Positions 17,356-27,773 of a DNA stretch of 64,000 nt are shown here, one piece after another. The DNA is taken from positions 195,379,296-195,443,295 of the forward strand of contig NC_053391.1 in assembly GCF_905171765.1 (NCBI RefSeq), in the 5' to 3' direction. The notes beneath the pieces were generated by a model. The model searched no databases. It had not been told where the DNA came from and worked only from the letters and a program-made list of their open reading frames with translations. This DNA comes from Bufo bufo. Taxonomy: Eukaryota > Chordata > Amphibia > Anura > Bufonidae. How positions within the stretch are numbered: position 1 is the first letter of the stretch; every line of letters begins with the position of its first letter. The position numbers and the translations under genes are program-made.

Positions 17356-19767
17356 GCTGGAATTTGGAAGGATTACAGTTACTGTCTGAAGGATTTTATT
17401 TTTATTTTAATTTTTAAACCGGGAATCGTGCGAGGGCTGTGGAGCCGATGCTTGTGGAAAGAAAACCGCCCGGAAGAAGGGAGGTGTGTGTAGCTATGTC
17501 ACCGCGTGTGCCCGGGGTTTGAGAGACTAACGTACCTGGTGGTTTGGAGCTCCTGCATTTGAGACCAGTCTTGGGAAATTCCTGTTCCGTAGGAATGGAC
17601 CGTGATGGAGCTTGAAGAAATCAAGACAAGTAAATGGCTGGTCGAAAGTAGAAGTAGAAAAGAAAAATAAAAGGGGTGGGTGGGCCGTGCCCCGATGGAG
17701 GGGCTTCCCCTGACAGAGTGAACGGGACGAACCTGTAACCTTACAGAAAGAGGGTACGCAAGCCTGCGGGACGTGACCGGGCGAGACCTGGACCGTGAAT
17801 TGGAAAGACGATTTAGACGGAGGTGACCGGCGAGATACATGAAAGACGCAGGGCCTGGTTGAGTGTGAAAATAAAACATGGACGGAAAAGGAGGCCTGGG
17901 TAACGTGAACAGGCGTAAAAGACATGTGACAATGGAGGCCTGAGTAACGTACACGGGCGTGAAACATATACGAAATGGAGGCCTGAGTAACGTAAACAGG
18001 CGTGAAACATATACGAAATGGGGGCCTGAGTAACGTAAACAGGCGTGAAACATATACGAAATGGGGGCCTGAGTAACGTAAACAGGCGTGAAACATATAC
18101 GAAATGGAGGCCTGAGTAACGTAAACAGGCGTGAAACATATACGAAATGGAAGCCTGAGTAACGTAAACAGGCGTGAAACATATACGAAATGGAGGCCTG
18201 AGTAACGTAAACAGGCGTGAAACATATACGAAATGGAAGCCTGAGTAACGTAAACAGGCGTGAAACATACGAAGTGGAGGCCTGAGTAACGTAAACAGGC
18301 GTGGAACATGTAGGAAAGAGACCTGAGTAACGTAGACAGGCGTGAAACATGTGCGAAGGGGAAGCCTGATTGGCGAAAAACAGGCGTGAGACATGTACGA
18401 ACAGGAGGCCAGAGTAACATGGACAGACATAAAACATGTACGAGAGAAGACCTGGCATGAACGGACGTGAGACATGTGTGAACAGGAGGCCTGAGTAAAT
18501 GAAACCGGGCGTGAAACATGTACGTGGAACATGTATGAAAAGGAGGCCTGGGTAACGTAACCGGGGGTGAAACATATACAGAAAGGAGGCCTGAGTAACG
18601 TAAACAGGCGTGAAAACATGTGCAAGAAGGAGACCTGGGAAACAAACGGCGTGAAACATGTACGATAAGGGAGGCCTGAGTAAGACATAACCAGGCGAGC
18701 AAGAAGGACAACGGAAGGCCTGAGGGACGTAACAGGCGTGAAAGAGAGCTGAAGGAATGCGGAGGACGAAGGGGACAGAGGAAGGTAAGTCTACGTGAAG
18801 CGTAAAAAGAGAGCGAGAAGATGAAGACAGACGTGGAAGTAGAAGGCGACAGGGTCTGGAAGAAACACGTGAAGATGATGCTGCGAATCAGAGATGAGCG
18901 ACTTACCGTGCTGATGGAGAAATCGATGAAGAAAACGATAGCCCGGGTAACGCCGCTGGATACCGGAGGCGCTGAAGTTACCTGATTACATGAACAGTTA
19001 AGAAATGACAACCGAGAAGTAAATAAAGTTAAATTGATGATGGAAAGGAAAAATAAATAAATAAAATAAATAACTCCCCCCCCCCCTTGATTAATATTAT
19101 TATTTTTATTATTTATTTATTTTCTTCTCTTTCCCTTCCCCTTCTCTTGCCCTCCCCTCCTCCAAACTCTGTCCGTGACGTGAGATAAAGATGCCGACTG
19201 GTCAAAAATACGGACCTGGAAAGGTGATTTTCAGGCTTCAAGCGGATGGAGGTTAGCAAGGCTGAAAACCCGATGGCGAATGTGACGGACTGGCAACGGA
19301 ATGACTGGAGTATTTGGAGAGAATTTAAACAACATGTGAAATATATATATTCTCCTCTGCTCTCTCCCCCCTCTGCCGGCAGATGGAGCCTCCGGCCCGG
19401 ATGAATTGCCGTGAGCGTGGGGCCTGGGGCAGGAGGAGGAAGGGATCCGGAGGTGGATGTGCCCTGCAATGCTCCCGGAAGTGCTGGCAGCCGCACCGGG
19501 AGGGATGTGGGGGGGGGGGGGGGGGGCGCGGAATGGAGATCCCGCGGGATGACGGAGGTGGCCGAGCGAAGTGATGCCGGCAAGTACATTGTCCTGGCGA
19601 CGGTGGTGGGCGGAAGCCCTGGAGGGTGGAGAGAGCGCATGAATGCCGGGGAGAGGCGGCTGGGATGCCGGGGAGCGCATGGACCTGCGGCCAGGTAGGG
19701 AGATGGCATGGTGGAAGACTTACCCGGACGGGAACCGGAAGTGACGACGTAGGACGAACGAACGAAC
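17356..19767 (-). other. Ngaro 5' leader region
   Basis: This 2.4 kb sits between A1 and gag on the sense strand. It contains the 43-bp minisatellite (17890-18735), a GC-rich part at about 19370-19760 with a run of about 18 Gs at 19509-19526, and an A/T-rich part near 19020-19135 including a C tract. I see no recognisable domain. The long open frames within it come from the repeat array. Confidence 0.7.
17890..18735 (-). repeat. 43-bp minisatellite in Ngaro leader
   Basis: The unit contains GCCTGAGTAACGTAAACAGG. Copies start at 17939, 17982, 18025, 18068, 18111, 18154, 18197 and 18240 at exact 43-base spacing, then 18281, followed by degenerate copies to about 18735. The array lacks stop codons in all three minus-strand frames, so it yields three overlapping frames (about 17499-18659, 17527-19011 and 17813-18688). 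Because 43 is not a multiple of 3, each frame cycles through all three readings of the unit. I do not treat these as genes. Confidence 0.9.
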
Positions 19768-19854
19768 GGCACCGCTAGCACCCGCAATGGGAGGGGGAGG
19801 CTCAGAGAATTTATAAGCCTCCGCCCCTCCCACAATTACAGGCTGTGAACAGCC

Positions 19855-19860
<6 letters not shown>
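19768..19860 (-). repeat. Ngaro split direct repeat A1
   Basis: This is the 93-base A repeat at the 5' end of the element in the sense direction, matching 13438-13530. It abuts (TA)n at 19861. The promoter should lie in or near this repeat. Confidence 0.9.

Positions 19861-19891
<31 letters not shown>
19861..19891. repeat. (TA)n microsatellite, right block
   Basis: A TA run flanks the A1 end of the Ngaro element. It is likely the right part of the tract seen at 11640-11683 and 13243-13271. Confidence 0.85.
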
Positions 19892-19895
<4 letters not shown>

Positions 19896-20866
19896 CTAAC
19901 TATTACTTCTTAAAAAAAAGAAGAAAAAATGGACAGATGAAAAAAATATATATCTGCGGCAAAAAAAAGAGCCCAGGTGCTGAGCAGTGAAGTGCGAACT
20001 GATCAGCACTTGGCGTTCACAGCCCGCACACAGAAAAAGTGGTGCAGAGCAGGAAAAAAAATTATAAAAGTGACAAAATAAATTCTAAATTTCTTTGCCG
20101 CAGGCAAAATCGGACGGGAGGGGTGGGGGGTAGGGGGGGAAGAGGATGAGGCGGGATAGAGACAGGGATTAGGGCTTGGGAAGGGGGGTGGATTAGGGAT
20201 CTGGGACTTCTGCTGCAGAAAAAAAATATAAATAACCACTGCAGCTGATGTGCCAGATGTTCTTCTTCTTCTATACAGGAGCAGTAAAGGCAGTAATAGT
20301 GGTGGTAGAACCACAAATCCCAGAAGATCAAGCACAGAGAAGCACAGAACCTCTCAGCATGCAGTCACCAGCTAGAATGGCTGCATTCAGGGAGGTTCTG
20401 CCCTTTCCTTGCAGCTATAGCGCTGCCATTGGCTGGAGCGTTGTTCCAGCAAATCGCAGAGCTGGCAGAGGACCCAAAACACTGGTGTCCCTGCCTCACC
20501 TCTGTTGACCAAAACACCTCGGAGGTGACCGGTGCTGACCAGTTCAGCACCGGCCACCTCCCCCGGCACCACAACTTACATGTGCTTCCGGCGCTACGAT
20601 GTGCCGTCTTCACTGATCGGCCAATCACAGTATGGAGCTGCAGGGGGGCCTAAATAGCGGATGCTGCCCTTACCCGACATGGCTGCCTGTCAGTAAAAGC
20701 AACCATCGCTCTCCGGTCCCCCCGAGAATTTCACCCAGAGCCCGGCGGACCTTGCGCCATACATGTACGGCGCTGATCCTTAAGTCACATCCGGTAGCGC
20801 CATACATGTACGGCGCGGGTCCTCTACGGATTATTAAGAGCACTAAACTTGTTTTGCAAACATAAC
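19892..20866. other. Non-coding stretch with repeat-like segments
   Basis: There is no gene I can support. It begins with A-rich sequence, continues with a G-rich strand (20110-20200), and includes a pair of near-identical 17-mers GCCATACATGTACGGCG at about 20756 and 20800. That palindromic motif is typical of ends of TTAA-type repeats seen elsewhere in this window (53819). The short open frames here have no recognisable motif. Confidence 0.35.
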
Positions 20867-20900
20867 GGATTAACTCTGAATGTGGGTGCAGTAGAACGCA

Positions 20901-20902
20901 TA

Positions 20903-20942
<40 letters not shown>
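20901..20942. repeat. (ATT)n microsatellite
   Basis: About 13 ATT/TTA trinucleotides precede the sequence AATAAAGCTCCATTCAT. It appears to be the start of a dispersed repeat that resumes at 23075 after the solo LTR. Confidence 0.85.
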
Positions 20943-21823
20943 AAAGCTCCATTCATTGTCACGACGGTGGAGTTGGGAAAAACCCCCACCGTACAATGTC
21001 ATAGATATAAGGTAGCAACTAATCAGGGAGCAGGTCACCTCCTAAAGCATCCCTAAATCTGTCCCTGTTCTCCTAACTGTATGAGCTAACCCATAAGGTA
21101 GGAGGGCCCATACACTGGAACCTGAGAACTCTGAAATCCCTGAATTTCCCTAAGGTTAGGAGACAGGGACCAGAGACAACCAGGTTCATCCAAGACATGG
21201 ATGAACCAGAGTCTCCACAGGCCTAGCAACAAACGGAAAAGGAGAGACCATTCACAGCAAGAGGATCGTTCAGATAAGAACAACAAGACAGCTCACTTAC
21301 CTGCCGAAGCCTCCACAACTGGAACCCGTGCATCAGTGCAGGAGCCGGAACACACAGCAGGTCACGGTACAAACAACCCACACAGGAATCCAGCATACCA
21401 ACTCTGCCAGAGCCCCCATGCTCACATAGTGCATGGCAGCGCCAAGCAGCACTGCCAACAGGCTTTCTACATACAGGGCAAACGTCAAACATACATGTAG
21501 GTACAAACACCAACAACAGCCCAGACATGTAACAATCATGAAGACGTACAACACACCCTGATCATAAACCCACACCTAACAAATAACAAGTGAGGTAGGG
21601 AATCGGGAGCAAACATAAGGAAAGACAATTTATGTCCAATAAGGTAGCCCTCAAGGACTGGGCTAGAACACCCAGGCAAGGAGCAACGCTCCAACACCAA
21701 GTAAGCGTGTAGTACAACAGCACCTAGCCAGCAAGCCACAGGTTTATATCAAGCTTGCGGCCACACCCAGGAAACACCTTAATCCCCACTAGCCAGAAGG
21801 TTAACCCCTTACTCACCAAACAG

Positions 21824-22957
21824 TAGTGTTGAGCGGGAGGTGCCATATTCGATTTTGCAATATTTCGCGAATATTCGCTTGAATATTCGTCTTATATTCG
21901 TCGAAATCGAATATTCGTCATTATTGTATTTATCGCAATTAATATGCAATTTAATCATTCACATATTGCGATTTTTAAGCTTAGAATTAGAAGTTATAAA
22001 TTATAACTTCTAATTGCCTTATAACTTAATAATAAGGCAACTTTCCTATTCTTTAATCTTGGAGATCTAGATTTAACACAAATATAGCGCTATATTCTAT
22101 GTCTTTGTTATCAAAAGAATCAAGATAGCGAAGTATTCTTTATTCTACATCAACGAAGATAGCGAAGTATTCTACATTAACGAAGATAGCGAAGTATTCT
22201 ACATCATCGAAGATAGCGAAGTATTCTACATCATCGAAGATAGCGAAGTATTCTACATCAACGAAGATAGCAAAGTATTCTACATCAACGAAGATAGTGA
22301 ATATTATTGCATTGCAATTCCAGCTTTGGCGATTTTGCTATAGGTGGTATTGGTAGAATTAACTAATAAAACAAATATAGTACTGTATGTCAGAATAGTG
22401 CATTATAAAAGTTGGATTTGCAATGCGGTTAATAATAGCAAATATTATCGCATTGCGATTACAACTTAGGCGATTTTGATAATGGTGGTATTGGGAGAAT
22501 TAACGGTCGGATATAACGAATATAGTACTTTATCTAAAAAGAGTGGATTATAAAAGTTTGATTCGCAATTCAAGAAAGCCAACCATTGTAAACCAGGTAC
22601 AAGTTAAAATCATTATGCGATTTATTCAAGTTATATTATTTGCATTGCGATTGCAACTTGATTCTCACATCCGACAGTACATTCTAGCATGGAGGCATTC
22701 CCATGGTGATGGGGACGCTCCATGCGCACGGGAAGTAGATAGAGGCAGCAACGGGCACTGACTTGAGCGGGCAGGGAGCAAGGAATCCTCTCTCAAAAGT
22801 ACTGCTTTTGGACAAAGCTAGGGTAACAATAAAAAAATAAAAATAATAATATTAGAAATAACGAATATATAGCACTATATTTGAAATATTCGCGAATTAG
22901 CAAAGTGCCAATATTCGCTTAAAAATTTCGATATTCGAATATTCGCACTCAACACTA
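21824..22957. mobile_element. Non-autonomous hAT element in the solo LTR
   Basis: The termini are TAGTGTTGAGCG at 21824 and its complement CACTCAACACTA at 22946-22957. The flanking 8-mers are CCAAACAG (21816-21823) and TCAAACAG (22958-22965), a 7/8 match to an 8-bp target duplication, the hAT hallmark. The interior is AT-rich, with many ATTCG words and a 27-bp tandem array, and no coding sequence. Confidence 0.88.
22126..22310. repeat. 27-bp tandem repeat inside hAT element
   Basis: About six copies of a unit containing GAAGATAGCGAAGTATTCTA occur, with small variation between CATCAAC and CATCATC. Confidence 0.85.
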
Positions 22958-23079
22958 TCAAACAGCAGGGAGGCACACCTTGAAGGGGAAGTGCACGTGC
23001 AAACTCCACGTTGCCCCTGGCAACCAGTCTGCACGGCAACCGCGTCATGGTCAAACACCAATATGACAGTGACATTCAT

Positions 23080-23340
23080 TCCATAGCGCTGTACATATGA
23101 AAAGGGGTATACATACATAATACAGACAATTGCACTAAGCATAAACAAGACGAGTTACAAACTGGTACAGAAGGAGAGAGGTCCCTGCCCTTGACGGCTT
23201 GCAATCTACACGGTATGGGTGAAGGACACAGTAGGTGAGGTTGAAGCTGGTCATGGCGGTATAGAGGCAGCAGGGTCACTGGTTGTACGTTTGTCTGAAG
23301 AGGTGGGTTTTTAGGTTTCTTTTGTATATATCACACCTAC
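23080..23340. repeat. Dispersed repeat, continuation beyond the solo LTR
   Basis: Starting CCATAGCGCTGTACATATG, this continues the repeat whose (ATT)n head is at 20901-20956. Joined at the TTCAT target it reads as a known-looking amphibian/fish interspersed repeat with a GAGAGGTCCCTGCCC segment. I recognise the style but cannot name the family. There is no coding content. Confidence 0.45.
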
Positions 23341-23359
23341 CTTAAATACTGAGACACAC

Positions 23360-23522
23360 TGGGGGAGATATATCAAAACTTGTGTAAAGGAAAACTGGCT
23401 TAGTTGACCATAGCAACCAATCAGATTCCACCTTTCATTTTCCAAAGGAGCTCTACAAAATGAAAGCTGGAATATGATTGGTTGCTGTTTTTCCTTTACA
23501 CCAGTTTAGATAAATCTCCCTC
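23360..23522. mobile_element. Palindromic foldback MITE
   Basis: The left arm (GGGGGAGATATATCAAAACT..., GCAACCAATCAGATTCCACC) is mirrored by the right arm (GGAATATGATTGGTTGCTG..., TTAGATAAATCTCCCTC). The whole 163 bases fold into one hairpin around a short centre near 23445. This type of palindromic MITE is frequent in frogs. Confidence 0.75.
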
Positions 23523-23579
23523 ACTAACAGTGTGAGTAAAATAATGGATTAACTCTTAAAGTGGGTGCAGTAGAACATC

Positions 23580-24015
23580 ATGCACACAGCGATACACTCA
23601 ACCTACAGTCTCTCTACTGCCTCCCTACAGTCTCCCTGCACAGTCCCTGCACTCGCCCTCTCAAATATTCTTTGTCAAACCAATAAGGCAAACCATAGCG
23701 CATGAGCGCTTGTCACGTCTCTCCCTATGCTCAGCTCAAAGTGAAATGGCAGAGACTGCGCTGGATAAGGCTTTTATAGGGCTGTGATATCACAGGGAGA
23801 TGGCTAACAGCGGATTGGCTGGCTGCACAGCATTAAGGGTCATATCGCATTCCCAGGCTTCTTACTTTCACTTTGTAACATATGCAGCTGCCATTTTAGG
23901 AAAAACAGATTAATTACCATGTAGCGCGAGGAAATTCAAATTTGAGGTGAATCAAATTTTTCCTAAACTTTAGGTGGAATTCCACTTTGGATGCTTAGAT
24001 TTGCTCAACACAAAT
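23580..24015 (-). mobile_element. hAT 5' terminal region (copy of the family at 47100 and 52650)
   Basis: The order of motifs CTCTCCCT, GGCTTTTATAGGGCTGTGA, GATTGGCTGGCTGC, CTTCTTACTTTC and GCTGCCATTTTAGG is shared with 47100-47681 and 52650-53045. Those regions precede N-terminal transposase sequence on the minus strand, so this is probably the promoter end of a related element. It ends near GCTCAACACA (about 24005-24014), resembling a hAT terminus. Confidence 0.6.
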
Positions 24016-24419
24016 TATAATATTTGTAATATGAAAATTTCATTGATACAGCATATGCATTAATTGCAATAACATACCGTCCAGGTTTTACTACCTTTCA
24101 AAGTTATATACCACATTTTGCAGTTCTGGATTTTGATATAATATTGTGAAAGGGCCAGGAAGAGCCCCAAAGTGTGTCCATATAACTGCATAATTTACAG
24201 AGAGCTCTGATTGCACTATAGCTTATGGAGAAGAGACAATCACAGATGTCTTAAAGAGGAAATGTCACCATAAAATGCGGTGCATACAGCGAGGGTTTGT
24301 ATCAACATTAAATATATTTAGAAATAATAAATGTGTTGCATCTTCTGTTGTATGTGTAACAGAACTGAAATCTACTCCAGCCAAGAGCTCAAGTAAATTG
24401 CTGGTGTAATGTGCACCAC

Positions 24420-25190
24420 TTTTTTTGTGCACATATTGTTAACCTCTTCCTCCTGTATGTATTTGGGGTTGTAGTGACCAAGCAATTTATTTTTCATTTT
24501 TTCATAGTCATATTCCAAGAGCTATAACTTGTCAATGTAGTCGTATGATGGCTTGTTTTTTGTGGGACAAGTTGTAGTTTTTACTAGCATTATTTTGGGG
24601 AATATATAACTTATTACTGTAATTAACTTTTATTAACTCTTTCTGGGGTCGATGGGAGAAAACGGCAATACTGCCACTGAATTTTTATGTTGTAGCGTTC
24701 ACAAATAATTTTTTTAAGAATTTTTTTTTGTATCGCCGCCTCCCAAGACCCATAACTTTTTTTTTCTTTTTTCTTTCTACAGAGCTATGTGAGAGCTTGA
24801 TTTTTGCAAGACAACTTATACTTTTTTTCCTATCATTTTTTATTGCTTTTTATTTATTTTTTTTGGTGTTGAAAAAGGAGAAAAGCTATTCTGGCACATT
24901 TTTGCGTTTTCAATACAGGTAAATTACGATATAGTTATGTAGTGGTTGCGGATGTACATGGTGATACCAAATATGTGGAGGGGATTTTATTTTTGCAGTT
25001 TTTAACTTTGCAAAGCTTTTTTTTTTCTATGAAAAAGGGTATATTTTTATACTTTTTAAAACCTTTTATTAACCATTTACTAGTCTCACAGGGGCCTTTA
25101 ATAAGCAATCTTTTGATCAATTCTATAATATGTTTGTATTGCTAATTCTGTACAAATATATTATACTGTCACTGTTGTATTGACAGTTAG
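24420..25190. repeat. AT-rich dispersed repeat
   Basis: The stretch contains GTTAACCTCTTCC at 24431 and a segment (24640-24780) whose reverse complement resembles 53530-53760 (words GGCAGTATTGC, GTTATGGGTCTT). The two are copies of one non-coding family in opposite orientation. There is no coding sequence. Confidence 0.5.
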
Positions 25191-27201
25191 TGATGGACGA
25201 ACATCGGGAGTATAGGCCCCAAAAATTAGGCATTCACCTGACAGAAAAGAACTTGTGATGATGTGGCTGGAGGTACATAAGGCGGTCACTGGCAAAAATT
25301 TTTTACTGTAGGCCAGTACAGGCCCCAAAAATTTGGCATTCACCTGACAGAAAAGAACTTGTAATAATGTGGCTGGAAGTACATTAGGCCGTCACTGGAT
25401 AGAAATTTTACTGTCGGCCAGTACAGGACCCAAAAATTAGGCATTCACCTGACAGAAAAGAACTTGTGATTATGTGGCCAGAGATACATTAGGCGGTCAC
25501 TGGATAAAAATTTTACTGTCGGCCAGTACAGGCTCGAAAAATTAGGCAATCACCGGACATAAAAAGGCCTTTTATGCCGCTGTATATACATAAGACAAGG
25601 ACCATTCTCTATTCTGGGTGGTGGCGGACATGTGTGGGCTGGCATGAGGAAAATCAATTTCATGTGGTCATCACAGGTGTTGAATTCCTCAGAGATCCAT
25701 GCCTCATTCATTTTTAGAAATGTGAGCTAGGCAAGTGTTCTTATCGGTCACAATCCATCCTGCTGCGCTGAACGTCCTTTCGGACAGGACACTCAACGAG
25801 GGGTAAGCCAAGAGTTTCATGGCAAATTGTTCTAGCTCTGGCCACAGGTCAAGCCTGCACACCCTGTAGTCTAGGGGTTCCTCGCTTCTCAGAGCATCCA
25901 CATCGGCCGTTAACCCGATGTAGTCAGACACCTGTCGGTTTAAGCGTTCCCTGAGGCTGGATCCGGAGGGCAGCTCTCGATGGGTTGGCTGCAAGAATGA
26001 TCTCATATCCGTAGTGACCTACACATTTTCAAACCGCCTGCTTCTTGCAGGCGCAGTAGGATTGGTACCCGCACCTGTTTCGATGTGGGTGGAAATTCCT
26101 CTTCCAGAGCCCGCAACAGAAGAATGCAACATCTCTCACAGCAAGGCCTGGAAATGCTGCAGTCTTCCAGCCCTCTGTGATGCTGGTAACATGTCCGCCA
26201 TTTTATGTTTGTACCGGGGATCTAAGTACTTTGCCACCCAGTACTGTTTCTTGCCCTTTATGCTTTTTAGACAGGGGTCCCTTTTCAAACACTGGAGCAT
26301 GAAGGCCCCCATTTTCACTAAATTGGAAGCGGCGGACCACCCTGGCTCCTGCTCATCTCCCAGGAGAATGTCGCCCTTGGTCTCCTTCCACAGCCACGGA
26401 CAACACCAGGGATCTCCGAAAAATTTTAAGTTCCCCTCAAAGCCTGCTCTTCTTGCTCCTCCTCCTCCATTCAGCAATGCAACTTCCTCATATTCCAGCT
26501 CCTGCTCCTCGATGGCTTGATCAATGACACGATGCAATGCATGCTCCAGAAAGAAGGCGTAAGGTACGATGTCAATTGTGGCGCCCTGGCTGCGACTGAC
26601 CAGTTTGGTGATCTCATCAAATGGCCGCAGAAGTCTGCATGCGTCACGCATGAGCAGCCAATGGCGCACTGAAAAGAAACCAAGCTCCCCAGAACCTGTC
26701 CTGCTGCAGAGTTCGCATAGGTAGTTGTGTCAGAGATTTTCCCGGCCTGCCGCAAGATGTCCTGGACCCGGGGTATTTGGCAACGAATCGATGCACGACT
26801 AAGTTGACTAAGTTCAGCCTTGATTCAGCACTCCGCAGATTAGCACCGTTGTCGCACAGCACTTTACCAACTGTCAAATTGAGCAGGGTTAGCCACTGAT
26901 CAGCCTGTGACCGCAGAGCTCAAAGCAGTGCAGGACCGGTGTGGCTCTTGGCTGTCATGCACAACAGCCGCAGCACAGCATGGCAACGCTTCACCTGGGA
27001 CGTCAAATAGGTTCTGGAGAGCTTGGGGGGCGCAATGGAAGAGGTGGTAGCAGTGGAAAAGGAGGAGTCAGCCGAGGAGGAGACAGAGGATGAAGTAGGA
27101 GGAAGAGAAGAAGAGGCAGGCATGCATGCAATCCATGGTGGTAACAGCAAATCTACACAGGAGCCACGGGTTACATGCTTGACGGCCGTCAGAAGGTTCA
27201 C
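25191..27201 (-). pseudogene. hAT transposase pseudogene (copy 1)
   Basis: On the minus strand, pieces run N- to C-terminal from 27201 to 25704. An acidic/Ser-rich segment (27201-26920) is followed by CDNGANLRSAES and NLVVHRFVAKYP near 26877-26770, then a conserved RDACRLLRPFDEITK (26640) and a helical segment with YLDPRYKHKMADM (26230). Last comes the C-terminal dimerization domain LDLWPELEQFAMKLLAYPSL with LSERTFSAAG (25850-25730). Frames shift repeatedly, so it cannot encode a protein. Known family role: cut-and-paste transposition with 8-bp duplication. The TAGTGATGGACGAA sequence at 25191 looks like the element's 3' terminus, with a 105-bp tandem array between. An intact relative of this architecture is copy 2 at 35750-39817. 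Confidence 0.8.
25215..25560. repeat. 105-bp tandem repeat in hAT 3' region
   Basis: Units start at about 25215, 25321, 25426 and 25531, each with GGCATTCACCTGACAGAAAA followed by GGCGGTCACTGG. There are about 3.3 copies. It lies between the element end and the transposase C-terminus, like the 57-bp array in copy 2. Confidence 0.85.
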
Positions 27202-27202
27202 C

Positions 27203-27773
27203 CGGTGGGAAGTAAAAGTTATGTACCTTCCCTACCCGTGCAGCTAAGTAAAGAAAAACGAGTGGCCATCAATACTTTAAGAAATGAAGGTCAGTCAGTC
27301 AGCCAAAAAATTGGGAAAACTTTGAATGTAAGGGCTATTTGACCATGAAGGAGAGTGATGGGGTGCTGCGCCAGATGACCTGGCCTCCACAGTCACTGGA
27401 CCTGAACCCAATCGAGATGGTTTGGGGTGAGCTGGACCGCAGAGTGAAGGCAAAAGGGCCAACAAGTGCTAAGCATCTCTGGGAACTCCTTCAAGACTGT
27501 TGGAAGACCATTTCAGGGGACTCCTCTTGAAGCTCATCAAGAGAATGCCAAGAGTGTGCAAAGCAGTAATCAAAGCAAAAGGTGGCTACTTTGAAGAACC
27601 TAGAATATGACATATTTTCAGTTGTTTCACACTTGTTTGTTATGTATATAATTCCACATGTGTTAATTCATAGTTCTGATGCCTTCAGTGTGAATCTACA
27701 ATTTTCATAGTCATAAAAATAAAGAAAACTCTTTGAATGAGAAGGTGTGTCCAAACTTTTGGTCTGTACTGTA
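27203..27773 (+). mobile_element. Tc1-like element, internally deleted
   Basis: An N-terminal piece at 27244-27340 (KEKRVAINTLRNEGQSVSQK) is joined to a C-terminal piece with WPPQSLDLNPIEMVWGELD at about 27370-27440, which contains the third catalytic residue, then a transposase stop near 27528. The right terminus GTCCAAACTTTTGGTCTGTA ends at the TA at 27772-27773. The region between N-terminal DNA-binding and catalytic end is deleted, so it could only move in trans. Confidence 0.78.

Larger units (their letters stand above)
13272..19860 (-). mobile_element. Ngaro-type tyrosine-recombinase retrotransposon, nearly complete
   Basis: Read on the minus strand the order is A1 (19860-19768), leader with minisatellite, gag, RT-RNase H, tyrosine recombinase, B1 (13652-13531), A2 (13530-13438), B2 (13393-13272). 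This A1-ORFs-B1-A2-B2 layout, the split direct repeat, is diagnostic of Ngaro-type and PAT-type YR retrotransposons. No methyltransferase domain lies between RNase H and recombinase, arguing against DIRS. Such elements are thought to insert circular cDNA with the recombinase and make no target duplication. Both ends abut (TA)n. The only coding lesion I found is a one-base deletion in RT near 15722. Confidence 0.92.
20957..23074 (-). mobile_element. Solo LTR (Gypsy/ERV type), interrupted by a hAT element
   Basis: The ends are inverted: TGTCAC at 20957 and GTGACA ending at 23074, flanked by a perfect 5-bp duplication TTCAT (20952-20956 and 23075-23079). Removing the hAT insertion and one duplicated 8-mer leaves about 976 bases, a normal LTR length. 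There is no internal coding region, so it arose by LTR-LTR recombination. Minus orientation is inferred from a GATATAAACC TATA-like motif on that strand at about 21742-21752. The family is uncertain. Confidence 0.8.

Noticed and set aside
17890..18735. CRISPR-like array
   Set aside because: The 43-bp units are contiguous without unique spacers, and the context is a eukaryotic retroelement.
17499..19011. Three overlapping long minus-strand frames (386, 494 and 291 residues) as genes
   Set aside because: They coincide with a 43-bp tandem array without stops in any frame and have repeated YVTQAS/CLRYSG text; no domain is recognisable.
19383..19698. GC-rich frames of 63-95 residues as a host CpG-island exon
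   Set aside because: They lie inside the Ngaro leader between A1 and gag, have low complexity with a long G run, and lack splice or domain evidence.
27023..27247. Acidic plus-strand frame of 74 residues
   Set aside because: It is the antisense of the Ser-rich hAT transposase N-terminal segment.
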